NCBI RefSeq assembly: GCF_020531985.1
Contig: NZ_JAJAVQ010000002.1
Coordinates: 682,001 to 746,000, forward strand
Source of the DNA: Rheinheimera aquimaris
GTDB lineage: Bacteria > Pseudomonadota > Gammaproteobacteria > Enterobacterales > Alteromonadaceae
DNA: 64,000 bases
Direction: 5' to 3'
Shown: positions 43,294 to 52,131 of the stretch, one piece after another
Layout: the number at the start of each line of letters is the position of its first letter
Position numbering within the stretch: the first letter of the stretch is position 1
Translations under genes and position numbers: made by a program
Notes under the pieces: model-generated
Databases searched by the model: none
What the model was told of the DNA's origin: nothing
What the model saw: only the letters and a program-made list of their open reading frames with translations

Positions 43294-44646
43294 ATGTTAA
43301 AAACAAAGCTCAGTCTGGCAGCTCTGCTGGTTAGTGTATCTTTACTCAGTGCCTGTGGTGACAGCACAACCAATATCGTGGAAAAAGACCCTATTGCAGA
43401 TGACGATGATGATCATGATCACGACCATGGCGACATCAGTGCTGTGGGCAGGCTGGTTATTTCCGCGAAAGATTCCAACCTGGTATCAGTGTATGAATTA
43501 GAAGACGGCTCGCTGTTAGATACCTTTGCGGTCGCAGATACGCCGTCAGCACTGGCCGCTTCTGCCAGTAAACGCTATGCGCTGGTAGTACAACGCACCA
43601 CCGACCGGGTTGAGTTTGTCGATGGTGGCCTGTTTCAGGAAGATCATGTTGATCACTTGCACGATTACCAGCAGGCACCGGCGCTGAGCAGCTTTATATT
43701 GTCAGAAAGCCGCCCCACGCACATCACCAGCACTGACAGCCAGGTAGCGGTGTTTTTTGACGGTGATGCGGCAAGTGGCACCCCGGCAGCACTGGCGGTG
43801 ATCACTGACGCCGATATTACTACCGACAGTAACGGTTATCCGGTACTGCATTACAGTACCCATATGCATGGTGCCGCCCAGGCCCGTGGCGAGTATGTAC
43901 TGTCGACTATCCGCGATGCCAACAGCGCGACCACTCTGCCTGATAAAGTAGGGGTGTATCATGCGCATGATGATCACTTTCATGAAGAGCTGGTTTTTGA
44001 TGAGTTGTGCCCGGGCTTGCACGGCAGTGCGCAAAACGAGCATGTTATTGCGTTTGGCTGTACTGATGGTGTTTTAGTTATTGCTCAGGAAGATGAAACC
44101 TTTACCGCCAGCAAAATTGCTAACACCGATGATTTTAGCGGCACTATGCGCATCGGCACCTTAGTCGGCGCTGAGCATGCTGAACATTTGGTGGGTTTTG
44201 CCGGCGCCAGCATGTTTGCTATTCATGCTGAAGATGGCGAAATGGAACTGGTAGACTGGCAGGGGACAGAAGGCGCCAGCCTGGTCGGTTACGGCTTTGC
44301 CGATGGCGGCGAAAAGTTTGTGCTGTTAGATAGCCTGGGGTATTTAACCATACTGAATTACCATGGCCATGAACATGAAGGCGCTGCAGAAGAACCGGCG
44401 TTTGAAATCGCCGGTAAAGTGCAGCTAACCGAGGCTGATGTATCGACTATGCCAGAGGGCAGCCGCTTTGAGCTGGCCATTTCAGCCAGTGATGACAAGG
44501 TGTATGTGACTAACCCAATCGACAATACGCTGCTGACAGTAGATGTTGCCGACGCCGAAGTGGTAGCGACAAAACAGCTGAGCTTTGTACCGCATAAGCT
44601 GGTGTGGCTGGGTATTGCAGCACCTGCTGAAGCACATGATCATTAA
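43294..44646 (+). CDS. AztD-like zinc-binding beta-propeller lipoprotein
   Basis: A 450-residue lipoprotein (lipobox LSAC, Cys21) with an acidic/His-rich stretch right after the anchor (DDDDDHDHDHGD) and a repeating YVTN-like beta-propeller body. His clusters recur along it (EDHVDHLHDY, HAHDDHFHEE, YHGHEHEG, ending AEAHDH). It resembles AztD, a periplasmic zinc chaperone that hands zinc to a solute-binding protein. AAGGAG before ATG 43294 fixes the start. It is the second gene after the zinc receptor, so zinc relay across the periplasm is likely. Confidence 0.82.
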   Translation: MLKTKLSLAALLVSVSLLSACGDSTTNIVEKDPIADDDDDHDHDHGDISAVGRLVISAKDSNLVSVYELEDGSLLDTFAVADTPSALAASASKRYALVVQRTTDRVEFVDGGLFQEDHVDHLHDYQQAPALSSFILSESRPTHITSTDSQVAVFFDGDAASGTPAALAVITDADITTDSNGYPVLHYSTHMHGAAQARGEYVLSTIRDANSATTLPDKVGVYHAHDDHFHEELVFDELCPGLHGSAQNEHVIAFGCTDGVLVIAQEDETFTASKIANTDDFSGTMRIGTLVGAEHAEHLVGFAGASMFAIHAEDGEMELVDWQGTEGASLVGYGFADGGEKFVLLDSLGYLTILNYHGHEHEGAAEEPAFEIAGKVQLTEADVSTMPEGSRFELAISASDDKVYVTNPIDNTLLTVDVADAEVVATKQLSFVPHKLVWLGIAAPAEAHDH

Positions 44647-44666
44647 CAATTGTTCTTGTTCTTAAA

Positions 44667-44699
44667 TAAAAGCCGCTAAACAGTGTTTAGCGGCTTTTT
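44667..44699. terminator. Bidirectional rho-independent terminator
   Basis: AAAGCCGCTAAAC-AGT-GTTTAGCGGCTTT with flanking A and T runs, between the AztD-like gene and the convergent YeiH gene. Confidence 0.92.
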
Positions 44700-44703
44700 C
44701 GTT

Positions 44704-45696
44704 TCAATACGTTATCAACACTATTGAGAGCAGAAACAACAGCAGCATGATAACCAGCGCGAATATCACAGTTCGCCACGGACACTGTTTTACGTCCTGC
44801 CAGCGGCTTTGCAGGCCGGTAATAATCATTGCCAGCATCAGACAGCTTTGTGACAACAGCGCCGCCGCAGAGCGCAGTGCTTCTGGCACAGGCAGGATCA
44901 ACTGCAGCAGTAACAGACCGACAAAAGCGATAATAAACCATGGCAGCGGCGCCCGGCTGTTGCCGTGTTGGCAACGGTTCAGGCCGATTAAAAACGGTGC
45001 CAGCAAACATACCCGTGCCAGTTTTATCGTCACCGCCAATGCGGCTAATGGGCCAAGCTGACCGGCTGCGGCAACTGCCTGAGACACTTCGGGGGCGGTA
45101 CTGCCAATTAGCCACGCCAGTTCAGGCGGGCTAAACCAACCGCTGAAAGTCAGCGCATTATAGGCAGCCAGTGCCAACAGTCCCATCAGCATGACCAGTG
45201 CCAGACTCTGGCTTAATTGCGCCGGCGAGGCCGCGACATCTTGTTTACTGTCTTTTGCCGCAGACTGTAAGGATTGAGTAGCGAAGATGGCTGAAGTGCC
45301 GCAAAAGCTAAAACCGGCACTGAGCAGTAACACCTGGGCTTTGGGTAAGCGAAAGTAGCGCACGCCCAGCCAAAGTGCAGTGAAAAGTACTACCGCAACC
45401 AAAAACACTAAACGGGCAAACAGCCAGGGATCTGTACTCAGCAGCAACTGAGGGTCAACTTTAAGCGCAAACAACACTATACCCAGGCGCAATGCCTGTT
45501 GTTGAATAGAATGAAATGTCTGGCTACGCGCAGCTGCCTGCGCTATCCGGTGAGGCTTACGCAAAGTAGCGAAGTAAACCGATAACAGCAGACCTGTCAG
45601 CAACGCCGCTAACACCGGGTTTACCGCCTGGTGCAGCTGCGGTTGGTAAAAGAACAGTGCGTGCAACAGTAATACAGGCAGGGCAATCCATAACAT
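44704..45696 (-). CDS. yeiH: YeiH-family putative exporter
   Basis: A 330-residue inner-membrane protein with about ten helices and the YeiH/UPF0324 signatures SFCGTSAIFATQ and IGSTAPEVSQAVAAAG. The family is called a putative sulfate exporter, but its substrate is not settled. It is divergent from a LysR-type gene, the same arrangement as yeiH-yeiE in enteric bacteria, which strengthens both names. Regulation by that LysR protein is expected. Confidence 0.88.
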   Translation of the reverse strand: MLWIALPVLLLHALFFYQPQLHQAVNPVLAALLTGLLLSVYFATLRKPHRIAQAAARSQTFHSIQQQALRLGIVLFALKVDPQLLLSTDPWLFARLVFLVAVVLFTALWLGVRYFRLPKAQVLLLSAGFSFCGTSAIFATQSLQSAAKDSKQDVAASPAQLSQSLALVMLMGLLALAAYNALTFSGWFSPPELAWLIGSTAPEVSQAVAAAGQLGPLAALAVTIKLARVCLLAPFLIGLNRCQHGNSRAPLPWFIIAFVGLLLLQLILPVPEALRSAAALLSQSCLMLAMIITGLQSRWQDVKQCPWRTVIFALVIMLLLFLLSIVLITY

Positions 45697-45791
45697 TTTA
45701 TCTGTCCGGTTGGCAGAGAACGCTGGCTATTTTAATGAAGATAAAATATAAAAATAATGGATTTATTTTATGTAATGAATAGGATTTTTGA

Positions 45792-46655
45792 ATGAATTAT
45801 CCCAGCCCACGGCAGTGGCTATTGCTTGATGCGATTTGCCGTTATCACAGCCTGAGTGAGGCGGCACAGCAACAGGCACTGAGCCAGCCAGCAGCCAGTC
45901 AGGCACTGAAGGAGCTGGAGCAACGCCTTGGTGCAACCTTGTTTCTACGGCAACACCGGCAGCTGATCCCTACACAATATACGCTGGACTTACTGCCACG
46001 CTTGCGGCAGTTACTCGATTTACAGGCCTCAATAGTGCAGCCGCAATCCAGTAGCGGAGAGCTGCGGCTGGTCGCCAGTGAAACCATAGGTTGCTACCTG
46101 CTGCCACCGGTGATCGCCAAATTTCGCCAGCAGTATGCCGATGTTGAGATCCGGCTGCAGATCTGCAATAGCAGTGAGGTGCAAAATCAGTTACGGCTGC
46201 AGCAGGCGCAGCTGGGTTTTATTGAAGGGCCTGTGCTTAGCACAGAGTTCCTGCTCCAATACTGGCGCAAGGATACGCTGGTACTGGTAGCGGCCGCCGA
46301 CCACGGGGTGCCGGATGATGCCAGCCTGCTGCAACAGCAAACCTGGATAGTGCGTGAGCGGGGGTCGGGCACGCGGGCAGTGCTGGAGCATGAGCTGGCG
46401 CGTTGTGGTTGGTCACCGGCCACAATTATGGAACTGCAACGGCCTGAGGCAATTAAACAGGCGGTACGCCACGGTTTGGGCATTGGCTGCCTGCCACTGT
46501 TAGCGGTGCAGGATGAACTGGCGCAGGGTGTGCTGCGGCAGCTAGCCAGCCCGCTTAAGCTTGAGCGGCAGCTGAGTTTACTGCAGCATCAGCAGTATCA
46601 GGCACCCCTGGTGCAGCAATTTATCCGCTTTGTGCATCAGGCAGGCACTGAATAA
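45792..46655 (+). CDS. LysR-family regulator (YeiE-like)
   Basis: A 287-residue LysR-type activator: N-terminal winged helix (LSEAAQQQALSQPAASQALK at about 17-36) and a C-terminal two-lobe effector domain (ELRLVASETIGCYLLPPVIA onward, residues 90-285). AGGA lies ten bases upstream of the ATG. It shares a 95-base divergent promoter region with yeiH. In enterics the matching regulator YeiE responds to sulfite; whether this one does is inference. Confidence 0.85.
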   Translation: MNYPSPRQWLLLDAICRYHSLSEAAQQQALSQPAASQALKELEQRLGATLFLRQHRQLIPTQYTLDLLPRLRQLLDLQASIVQPQSSSGELRLVASETIGCYLLPPVIAKFRQQYADVEIRLQICNSSEVQNQLRLQQAQLGFIEGPVLSTEFLLQYWRKDTLVLVAAADHGVPDDASLLQQQTWIVRERGSGTRAVLEHELARCGWSPATIMELQRPEAIKQAVRHGLGIGCLPLLAVQDELAQGVLRQLASPLKLERQLSLLQHQQYQAPLVQQFIRFVHQAGTE

Positions 46656-46657
46656 GA

Positions 46658-47422
46658 CTATTGTGGCTGCTGCTGAGGCAGCAGGGTTTGCAGGATCTGC
46701 TGATATTGACCCGAGTGGCGCAGCTCAGTTAAGCCGGTATTAAACTGTTGCATCAGCGCTTCGGCGCGGGGATCTTGTTTTGACAACAGCAGATACATTG
46801 GTCGCTGCTCCAGCGCCGGTGTAAGATAGTCTAGCCGGTCAGAATCATTTGGCAGCTTTTGCTGCAGCAAATATAAGCCATTGAGTTTATCTGCCGGTAC
46901 CAGATCTACCCGGCCTCTGGCCAGCATCTGAAATGCCTGTTCATCCTGTGCGACTCTGACCAGATTAGGCAGGCTCTGCAATAAACCCTCCGGTTGCAGG
47001 TAGCCTTGTACTAATGCCAGACGAAGCTGTTGCCGGGCGATGTCAGCGTAATCACGATACTGAATTTGTTCGCTTTTACGCTTAAAAAACACGATCTGGT
47101 TGGCATAGAGTGGCTGAGAGTAGTAAAAGTGTTCCGCGCGCTCATCATCATACCAGGCGGCAATTAAACCGATATAACTGGCTTGCTGGCTTTCACGGTA
47201 GGCACGGGCAAACGGCATAAACTCAACGTCTATCTCGATGCCCTGCAATAAAAAAGCCTGGCGCACAATTTCGGTGACAGCACCCTGTTGTGGCAGGTCT
47301 TCTGCATAATGCGGATAGTAGTTACTGCTGGCAAATTTAAGGCGCTCTGCCTGTGCTGCTGGTGGCAATGCAGCGAGCATAGCCATTAACAGCGGGACAG
47401 CAAAACAAAGCGCCTTATACAT
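46658..47422 (-). CDS. Periplasmic solute-binding protein, family 3-like
   Basis: A 254-residue exported protein: signal peptide (MYKALCFAVPLLMAMLAALP...AQA) then the binding-protein fold (LKFASSNYYPHYAEDLPQQG, EFMPFARAYRESQ, second lobe with AQDEQAFQMLARGRVDLVPA). ATG 47422 with AAGG upstream is used; the longer ORF overlaps the previous gene and lacks a signal at its start. It lies eight bases after the stop of a large membrane-protein gene on the same strand, so the two are probably co-transcribed. No ABC permease is present. Ligand unknown. Confidence 0.75.
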   Translation of the reverse strand: MYKALCFAVPLLMAMLAALPPAAQAERLKFASSNYYPHYAEDLPQQGAVTEIVRQAFLLQGIEIDVEFMPFARAYRESQQASYIGLIAAWYDDERAEHFYYSQPLYANQIVFFKRKSEQIQYRDYADIARQQLRLALVQGYLQPEGLLQSLPNLVRVAQDEQAFQMLARGRVDLVPADKLNGLYLLQQKLPNDSDRLDYLTPALEQRPMYLLLSKQDPRAEALMQQFNTGLTELRHSGQYQQILQTLLPQQQPQ

Positions 47423-47429
47423 AGCGGCC

Positions 47430-49310
47430 TTAGTCGCTGGCCGTTGATGGCGGCAGGTTGGCGCTGGCCTCAGCATCCTGTTGCGGGCTGGCAAGGCTGG
47501 CCTGATCTGCGGTCAGCGGCATAGCACGCGACTGCTGGTTAATCTGGTAAATTTGTTCGGTATTAGATAAATCCTGCTGGTTTTTAATGCTGGCGATGGT
47601 TTCGCGGTCGGATAAGAAACTGCGGATATCGTCCAGAATAGCTTGCATCTCCTGCGGGTTGTCATTCATCTCCAGAATATGGCGAGGGTGCTCAACATTC
47701 TTCGCGCCGCTGTCGGCAAAGGTGCTGCTCATAATGCGCGATGTAATCACCCACGGCGTTAGCGATGAGCGCATGACATAATTCTCTGAGGCTGTAGAAT
47801 CGTATATGCCTTTACCGGTAGTCAGTTTGCTTTCGGTGTAAGTGCCTTCACATTTTAAATACACCAGTAACGAGTCAAAGTTCAGTTCGGCCCAGAAGGT
47901 ATGGCAGTAGTTTTGTAGCAGACGGCCAAAACTGTGGCAAATCAGCCAACTGAATAGCAGGCTTAATATAAATTGACTTTCGTTAAACAGCTGTACAGTG
48001 AACTGTTGTGTAGCGGCGTCAGTTGGCCGGGCTATCGCCTGAAACTCGCTAATTAACGCCAATACGGTTCTGGCTTCAAACAACAGATAAAACAGGATAA
48101 AAGGCCCAATCAGCAGTAAAACCTGGCCCAATACGGTTGCCCACAACCGCAGTTGCTTAAACAGCGCTGTATGTTCAAGCGGTGCATAGGCAGGTTGTGT
48201 TTCAATCATCATCTCGCCGCTGAAATTGCCTTTACTTTCTGACTGCTCATTCAGGTTAGGGTTTAGCTCGCGGTATACCCGGTTTGGTATTTCTTTGTAG
48301 CGCCGGTTTGCCATCACAATATTATCGATATTGACAAACAACTCACGCGGGTGAATGTTTTCCTGCCAGTTTGCCCGGTATTCTGCCACTTTGGTTTGCG
48401 CCTTTACCTGCGCGGTGCGCTGTTTTAGCAATAAAAATACTAAGGCGCCGCTGACCGCTGCTAACAGTAGTACCAGCAGCAGTTGTGGTGTTACCGCAAA
48501 GCTGTGTAGTTCCGACTGCTGCAGGTCAGCTACAAAGCGGGCAATATCACGCTGCTGTAACAGATAGTTGATCAGAAGCCCGAGCAATACCGGAGCTAAA
48601 ATGGCAAAAGCCATAATTTTTGCCAGTTTCAGGTTGCCCTGGGTTTCAATGCTTTTCTCTGCCTGACGATACACAGCACTGGCGCTGCGCCAGCTGAGAA
48701 TTAAATATACCACCAGCACAAACGAGAAAAACGGCAATAAAATTTCGCCGGTATTGCCGGCTAAGCCAGTCAAGCAAACAAAAGCGGTTAACGCATAGGC
48801 CACCAGCGCGATAACAGTGGCAATCAACGCGCCGGAGAAGCGCTGCGCCAGATTTCGCATCGGATAAGGCAGGAAAATAAGTTTCGGTACCAGCGTATGC
48901 ACCAGACGAGAGATAAAACCCACAGGCTCGACAAAGGTTTTATTTTTGCGGCCCATCAGCATTTCTTCTAAATCGATGCTTTTATAGTGCGGTTTTTCCA
49001 GTTGGGCAGTTTCACGCTCAGACTTGCTTAAATTGGGTGCCAGTGAGGTGGGTACACTGCGGCCAACAAAAAAGCGCAGCATCTGAAACAGGCCACCTCC
49101 GAGCGCTTTTAAGCCAGATGCCAGCAAGATGAAGCCAATAGCGGCATAAATCCAGGCTAGGGTTTTATCCTGTTGTACCAGGCTGACAACCTGCAGTAAG
49201 GGATAAATACCGAGCAGAGTTACTACTACACCACGCAGGGCCCGTAATAAACCTTCGGCTTTAAAAGGGTTGCGGATCCCTAACGATTCACTGCCGTAAT
49301 CAAAGGCCAT
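47430..49310 (-). CDS. Unrecognised 626-residue inner-membrane protein
   Basis: I do not recognise this protein. It has about eight hydrophobic helices: near 24-45, 50-73, 160-195, 198-217, 238-260, 280-304, 400-430 and 458-478. Between them are soluble parts at 75-150 and 305-395, the latter with many Arg, Asn and Tyr, and a cytosolic or periplasmic tail from 480 ending in a low-complexity Ala/Gln/Ser run. No ATPase, transporter or enzyme motif is visible. AAGGAAG precedes the ATG. It is followed at eight bases by a solute-binding protein gene, which suggests a joint envelope function. Confidence 0.7.
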   Translation of the reverse strand: MAFDYGSESLGIRNPFKAEGLLRALRGVVVTLLGIYPLLQVVSLVQQDKTLAWIYAAIGFILLASGLKALGGGLFQMLRFFVGRSVPTSLAPNLSKSERETAQLEKPHYKSIDLEEMLMGRKNKTFVEPVGFISRLVHTLVPKLIFLPYPMRNLAQRFSGALIATVIALVAYALTAFVCLTGLAGNTGEILLPFFSFVLVVYLILSWRSASAVYRQAEKSIETQGNLKLAKIMAFAILAPVLLGLLINYLLQQRDIARFVADLQQSELHSFAVTPQLLLVLLLAAVSGALVFLLLKQRTAQVKAQTKVAEYRANWQENIHPRELFVNIDNIVMANRRYKEIPNRVYRELNPNLNEQSESKGNFSGEMMIETQPAYAPLEHTALFKQLRLWATVLGQVLLLIGPFILFYLLFEARTVLALISEFQAIARPTDAATQQFTVQLFNESQFILSLLFSWLICHSFGRLLQNYCHTFWAELNFDSLLVYLKCEGTYTESKLTTGKGIYDSTASENYVMRSSLTPWVITSRIMSSTFADSGAKNVEHPRHILEMNDNPQEMQAILDDIRSFLSDRETIASIKNQQDLSNTEQIYQINQQSRAMPLTADQASLASPQQDAEASANLPPSTASD

Positions 49311-49434
49311 TGTTACTTCCTTATAAAAATCAGTTTGTTGAATGCAGCTTTATCTTGCCTGAGCAATATTAATTTGCAATCTGTACCGGTTACTTTTAGC
49401 CGAATATACGCTTAAGTGCGAATAAATTATACGG

Positions 49435-49466
49435 ATAAAAAAAGGAGCCCGTTACACGCAGCTCCT
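49435..49466 (-). terminator. Probable rho-independent terminator of the MetX-like gene
   Basis: AGGAGC and GCTCCT pair across a 12-base loop (49443-49466); on the minus strand a run of seven T follows. A second small hairpin (CTCCGG/CCGGAG) lies nearer the stop. Confidence 0.65.
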
Positions 49467-49498
49467 ACCAGGAAGAAACAGCTCCGGCAGTACCGGAG

Positions 49499-50662
49499 TC
49501 AAGGTTGGTTCAGAAAAGTTTCGATTAAGGGCGCAACAGACTGAATATTAACTAAACCGTCTAAATGGCCCCAGTTGCCGGGGATTTCGGCATACTGTGG
49601 TGTGTTGCCGGCTTTTTTCATCGCGTCAGCGCTGTGCTGGCTGAATGCAGGTGGCAGCAGTAAGTCACCGCTGGCGGGCAAAAACAGTGTTTTTGCTTTA
49701 ATACCGGCTACAGCCTGCTGCCAGTTGTCCGCCATACCGGCACGCCATAACTGGGACGCCCTTACCAGATATAAAATATGGTTGGCATCCTGATAAGTTG
49801 CTCTTACTTTGGCATGTTGCATCAGCTGCTCCCAGGCACTTAAGCTGGCGCGGATATCCTGCATGGCGTTTTTGTCATTAACGGGGGACGGGTAACGCTG
49901 ATTAAAGCCCATTGGATGCACCGCGTCCTGTGTAATGTACGCCAGTGCAGTGGTAAGGCCTTGTATTGGTTGACCTTTGTCATAGTAATCACCGTTATGC
50001 CAGGCCGGGTCAGTTTTAATCGGGTAGGCCCAGCGCTCCAGTTTCACTGCGCCATAAGCATCCATAAAAGCGCCGCCAATCACCGGCACTAAACGCTGTA
50101 CCCGCTCCGGATAGCGTACAGCCCATTCGATAGCCTGAAACGATCCCATAGAAGGGCCAATCACCGCATACAGCTTGTTAATACCAAGACTATCGAGCAG
50201 GGCTTTTTGTACTTCGACGAAATCGCCAATGGTAACGACCGGAAATGCCAGGCCATAGGGCTTGCCTGTCGCAGGGTTAGTGGTTGCCGGCCCTGTGGTG
50301 ATGACATTTTTGTCAAACACATTGGCGTTTACCAGCGTATCGCTGCTTATTACATAAAATTTATTGGTATTAATGGCTTTGCCCGGGCCTATGATGGCGT
50401 CCCAGTAACCGGCAGTCGCATCATCCTGTTGGTATTTGCCAGCTGCATGACTGCTGCCAGAGAAATAGTGTGTGATCAGTATTACATTAGACTTATCAGC
50501 ATTAAGCTTACCGTAGGCTTCCCAGCCAATATTAACCGGCGCAATCACCTGACCGCTTTCGGTGGTAAAGCTATCCAGCGTAAAGTGCTGCTTTTCGACC
50601 AGCAAAGGCTCGGCTGATACGGCAACACTAAATAACCATATTAAGCCTGTGATAAAACGCAT
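49499..50662 (-). CDS. Secreted MetX-like alpha/beta hydrolase
   Basis: A 387-residue protein of the homoserine O-acetyltransferase (MetX) group of alpha/beta hydrolases, with the nucleophile Ser171 in GPSMGSFQA, Asp in ASGDLLLPP and His in NWGHLDGL. The unusual part is a clear signal peptide (MRFITGLIWLFSVAVSA), so it is exported and cannot serve ordinary methionine synthesis. It lies nine bases after a GntP permease gene on the same strand; a TonB-dependent receptor is divergent. Hydrolysis of an ester or lactone ahead of uptake is a fair guess, but the substrate is unknown. Confidence 0.82.
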   Translation of the reverse strand: MRFITGLIWLFSVAVSAEPLLVEKQHFTLDSFTTESGQVIAPVNIGWEAYGKLNADKSNVILITHYFSGSSHAAGKYQQDDATAGYWDAIIGPGKAINTNKFYVISSDTLVNANVFDKNVITTGPATTNPATGKPYGLAFPVVTIGDFVEVQKALLDSLGINKLYAVIGPSMGSFQAIEWAVRYPERVQRLVPVIGGAFMDAYGAVKLERWAYPIKTDPAWHNGDYYDKGQPIQGLTTALAYITQDAVHPMGFNQRYPSPVNDKNAMQDIRASLSAWEQLMQHAKVRATYQDANHILYLVRASQLWRAGMADNWQQAVAGIKAKTLFLPASGDLLLPPAFSQHSADAMKKAGNTPQYAEIPGNWGHLDGLVNIQSVAPLIETFLNQP

Positions 50663-50671
50663 AACGACTCC

Positions 50672-51973
50672 TTAGAACCACTGAAATAACAGTATTGCCA
50701 GCGCAGTGCCCACTACCGGCACTAAGACGCTAACCACTGCCACCGGCCAGTACGCATTGTGATGGCTCTCGCCACAGATAGCACGAATAGTGGTAACGAC
50801 ATAACCGTTATGCGGCAACGAGTCGAGTGCGCCGGAAGAAATGGCCACCACCCGGTGCAGTTGCTCGGGGTCGACGCCTCGGTCGAGATAGTGCGGGGCT
50901 ATCTCGGGCAGTGCAATCACCTGGCCGCCGGAAGCGGAACCGGTTAAGCCCGCTATAGCGCTTACCGCCACAGCGGCACCGAGCAGTTCGGGGCCGGGCA
51001 GATGTGTCATAAAGCCGACAACGCTGGCAAAAGCCGGCGTCAACTTGGCAACAGAGCCAAAGCCAACAACCGCAGCAGTATTGCCGATGGCCAGCAAAGC
51101 ACCCAGTACGCCTTCGTTGGTTGCAGCTGCCGGATTATGCAGGAAGCGGTAATTTAACAGATAAAGGCTGACCACACCGCCTGTCAGGGCGACGATAAGC
51201 GCCGCTTGCTGCAGGCTGTTGTGCAATAAAAATGATAACAGCAGCACGACACCCAGTGGCACTATACCCTTAAGCGGATGTGGCAGCGCGCGGTCGGTAA
51301 TTTCAGGGTCGCTGCTGCGCTGGGTAAAGTGTTCGCCCTGGCTGACGGCCCGGTTTATCATCCACATCAGCAGCATATAACCACAAACGGCCATAAAAAT
51401 AGCGACGATGATGCTGACCTGCCAGCCGGCATAGGGGCTGGTATTCAGATAAGGGATAGGGATCCAGTTTTGGATTTCCGGCGAGCCAGCTGATGTCATG
51501 GTAAAGGTAACAGACCCCAGAGCTAATGCGGCCGGGATAAAACGCCGTGGCAGATTTGCGCCTTTAAATAAGCTGACTGCCATCGGGTAGGCAGAAAATG
51601 CCACCACAAACACGCTGACACCGCCATAAGTTAATACTGCGCAGGCCAGCACCACAGCCAGTACAGCTTTACCTTGCCCCAGTTTGTTAACTATCGCCAG
51701 TGCCACGGCATCGGCAGCGCCGGTATGTTCCATCAGCTTGCCAAACAGCGAGCCAAGTAAAAACATCAGAAACCAGGCCGCGACAAAACCGGAAAAGCCG
51801 GCCATGTAACCGTGGACAAAATCCAGCTGGTCGGTCATTTGCCAGAAGGGAATGCCGTTGGTGACAGCTACCAGCAGCGCACACAGTGGCGCTGTAATAA
51901 ACAGGTTAAACCCCCGCATCGTCAGTACGATCAGCAGGCCAAGCCCGGCCAGTAATCCGATAAGACTCAACAT
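50672..51973 (-). CDS. GntP-family permease
   Basis: A 433-residue inner-membrane protein with about twelve helices, matching the GntP family (MRGFNLFITAPLCALLVA at the N-terminus, SGSASGGQVIALPEIAPHYL near 345, LPHNGYVVTTIRAICGESH near 385). Members import gluconate and related hydroxy acids by proton symport. AAGGATAACAAG precedes the ATG. It is the first gene of a two-gene unit with the exported hydrolase; both face a TonB receptor, giving outer membrane, periplasm and inner membrane steps for one nutrient. Confidence 0.88.
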   Translation of the reverse strand: MLSLIGLLAGLGLLIVLTMRGFNLFITAPLCALLVAVTNGIPFWQMTDQLDFVHGYMAGFSGFVAAWFLMFLLGSLFGKLMEHTGAADAVALAIVNKLGQGKAVLAVVLACAVLTYGGVSVFVVAFSAYPMAVSLFKGANLPRRFIPAALALGSVTFTMTSAGSPEIQNWIPIPYLNTSPYAGWQVSIIVAIFMAVCGYMLLMWMINRAVSQGEHFTQRSSDPEITDRALPHPLKGIVPLGVVLLLSFLLHNSLQQAALIVALTGGVVSLYLLNYRFLHNPAAATNEGVLGALLAIGNTAAVVGFGSVAKLTPAFASVVGFMTHLPGPELLGAAVAVSAIAGLTGSASGGQVIALPEIAPHYLDRGVDPEQLHRVVAISSGALDSLPHNGYVVTTIRAICGESHHNAYWPVAVVSVLVPVVGTALAILLFQWF

Positions 51974-52131
51974 CTTGTTATCCTTATGCTCATTTTCGTT
52001 TAGTCTGATACAGCTCGGCAGGCATCACCATAGTACTAAGGTACAGGTTAAAAAAAACGCATTTACGCCTACAGTAAGGCTAGACAAATAACAACAAAAT
52101 GATGCGAACTCAAAACAGCAGGAGAGCCAAG

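Noticed and set aside
44687-45115. A 142-residue minus-strand ORF
   Set aside because: It is an out-of-frame shadow of the YeiH gene and runs through the terminator.
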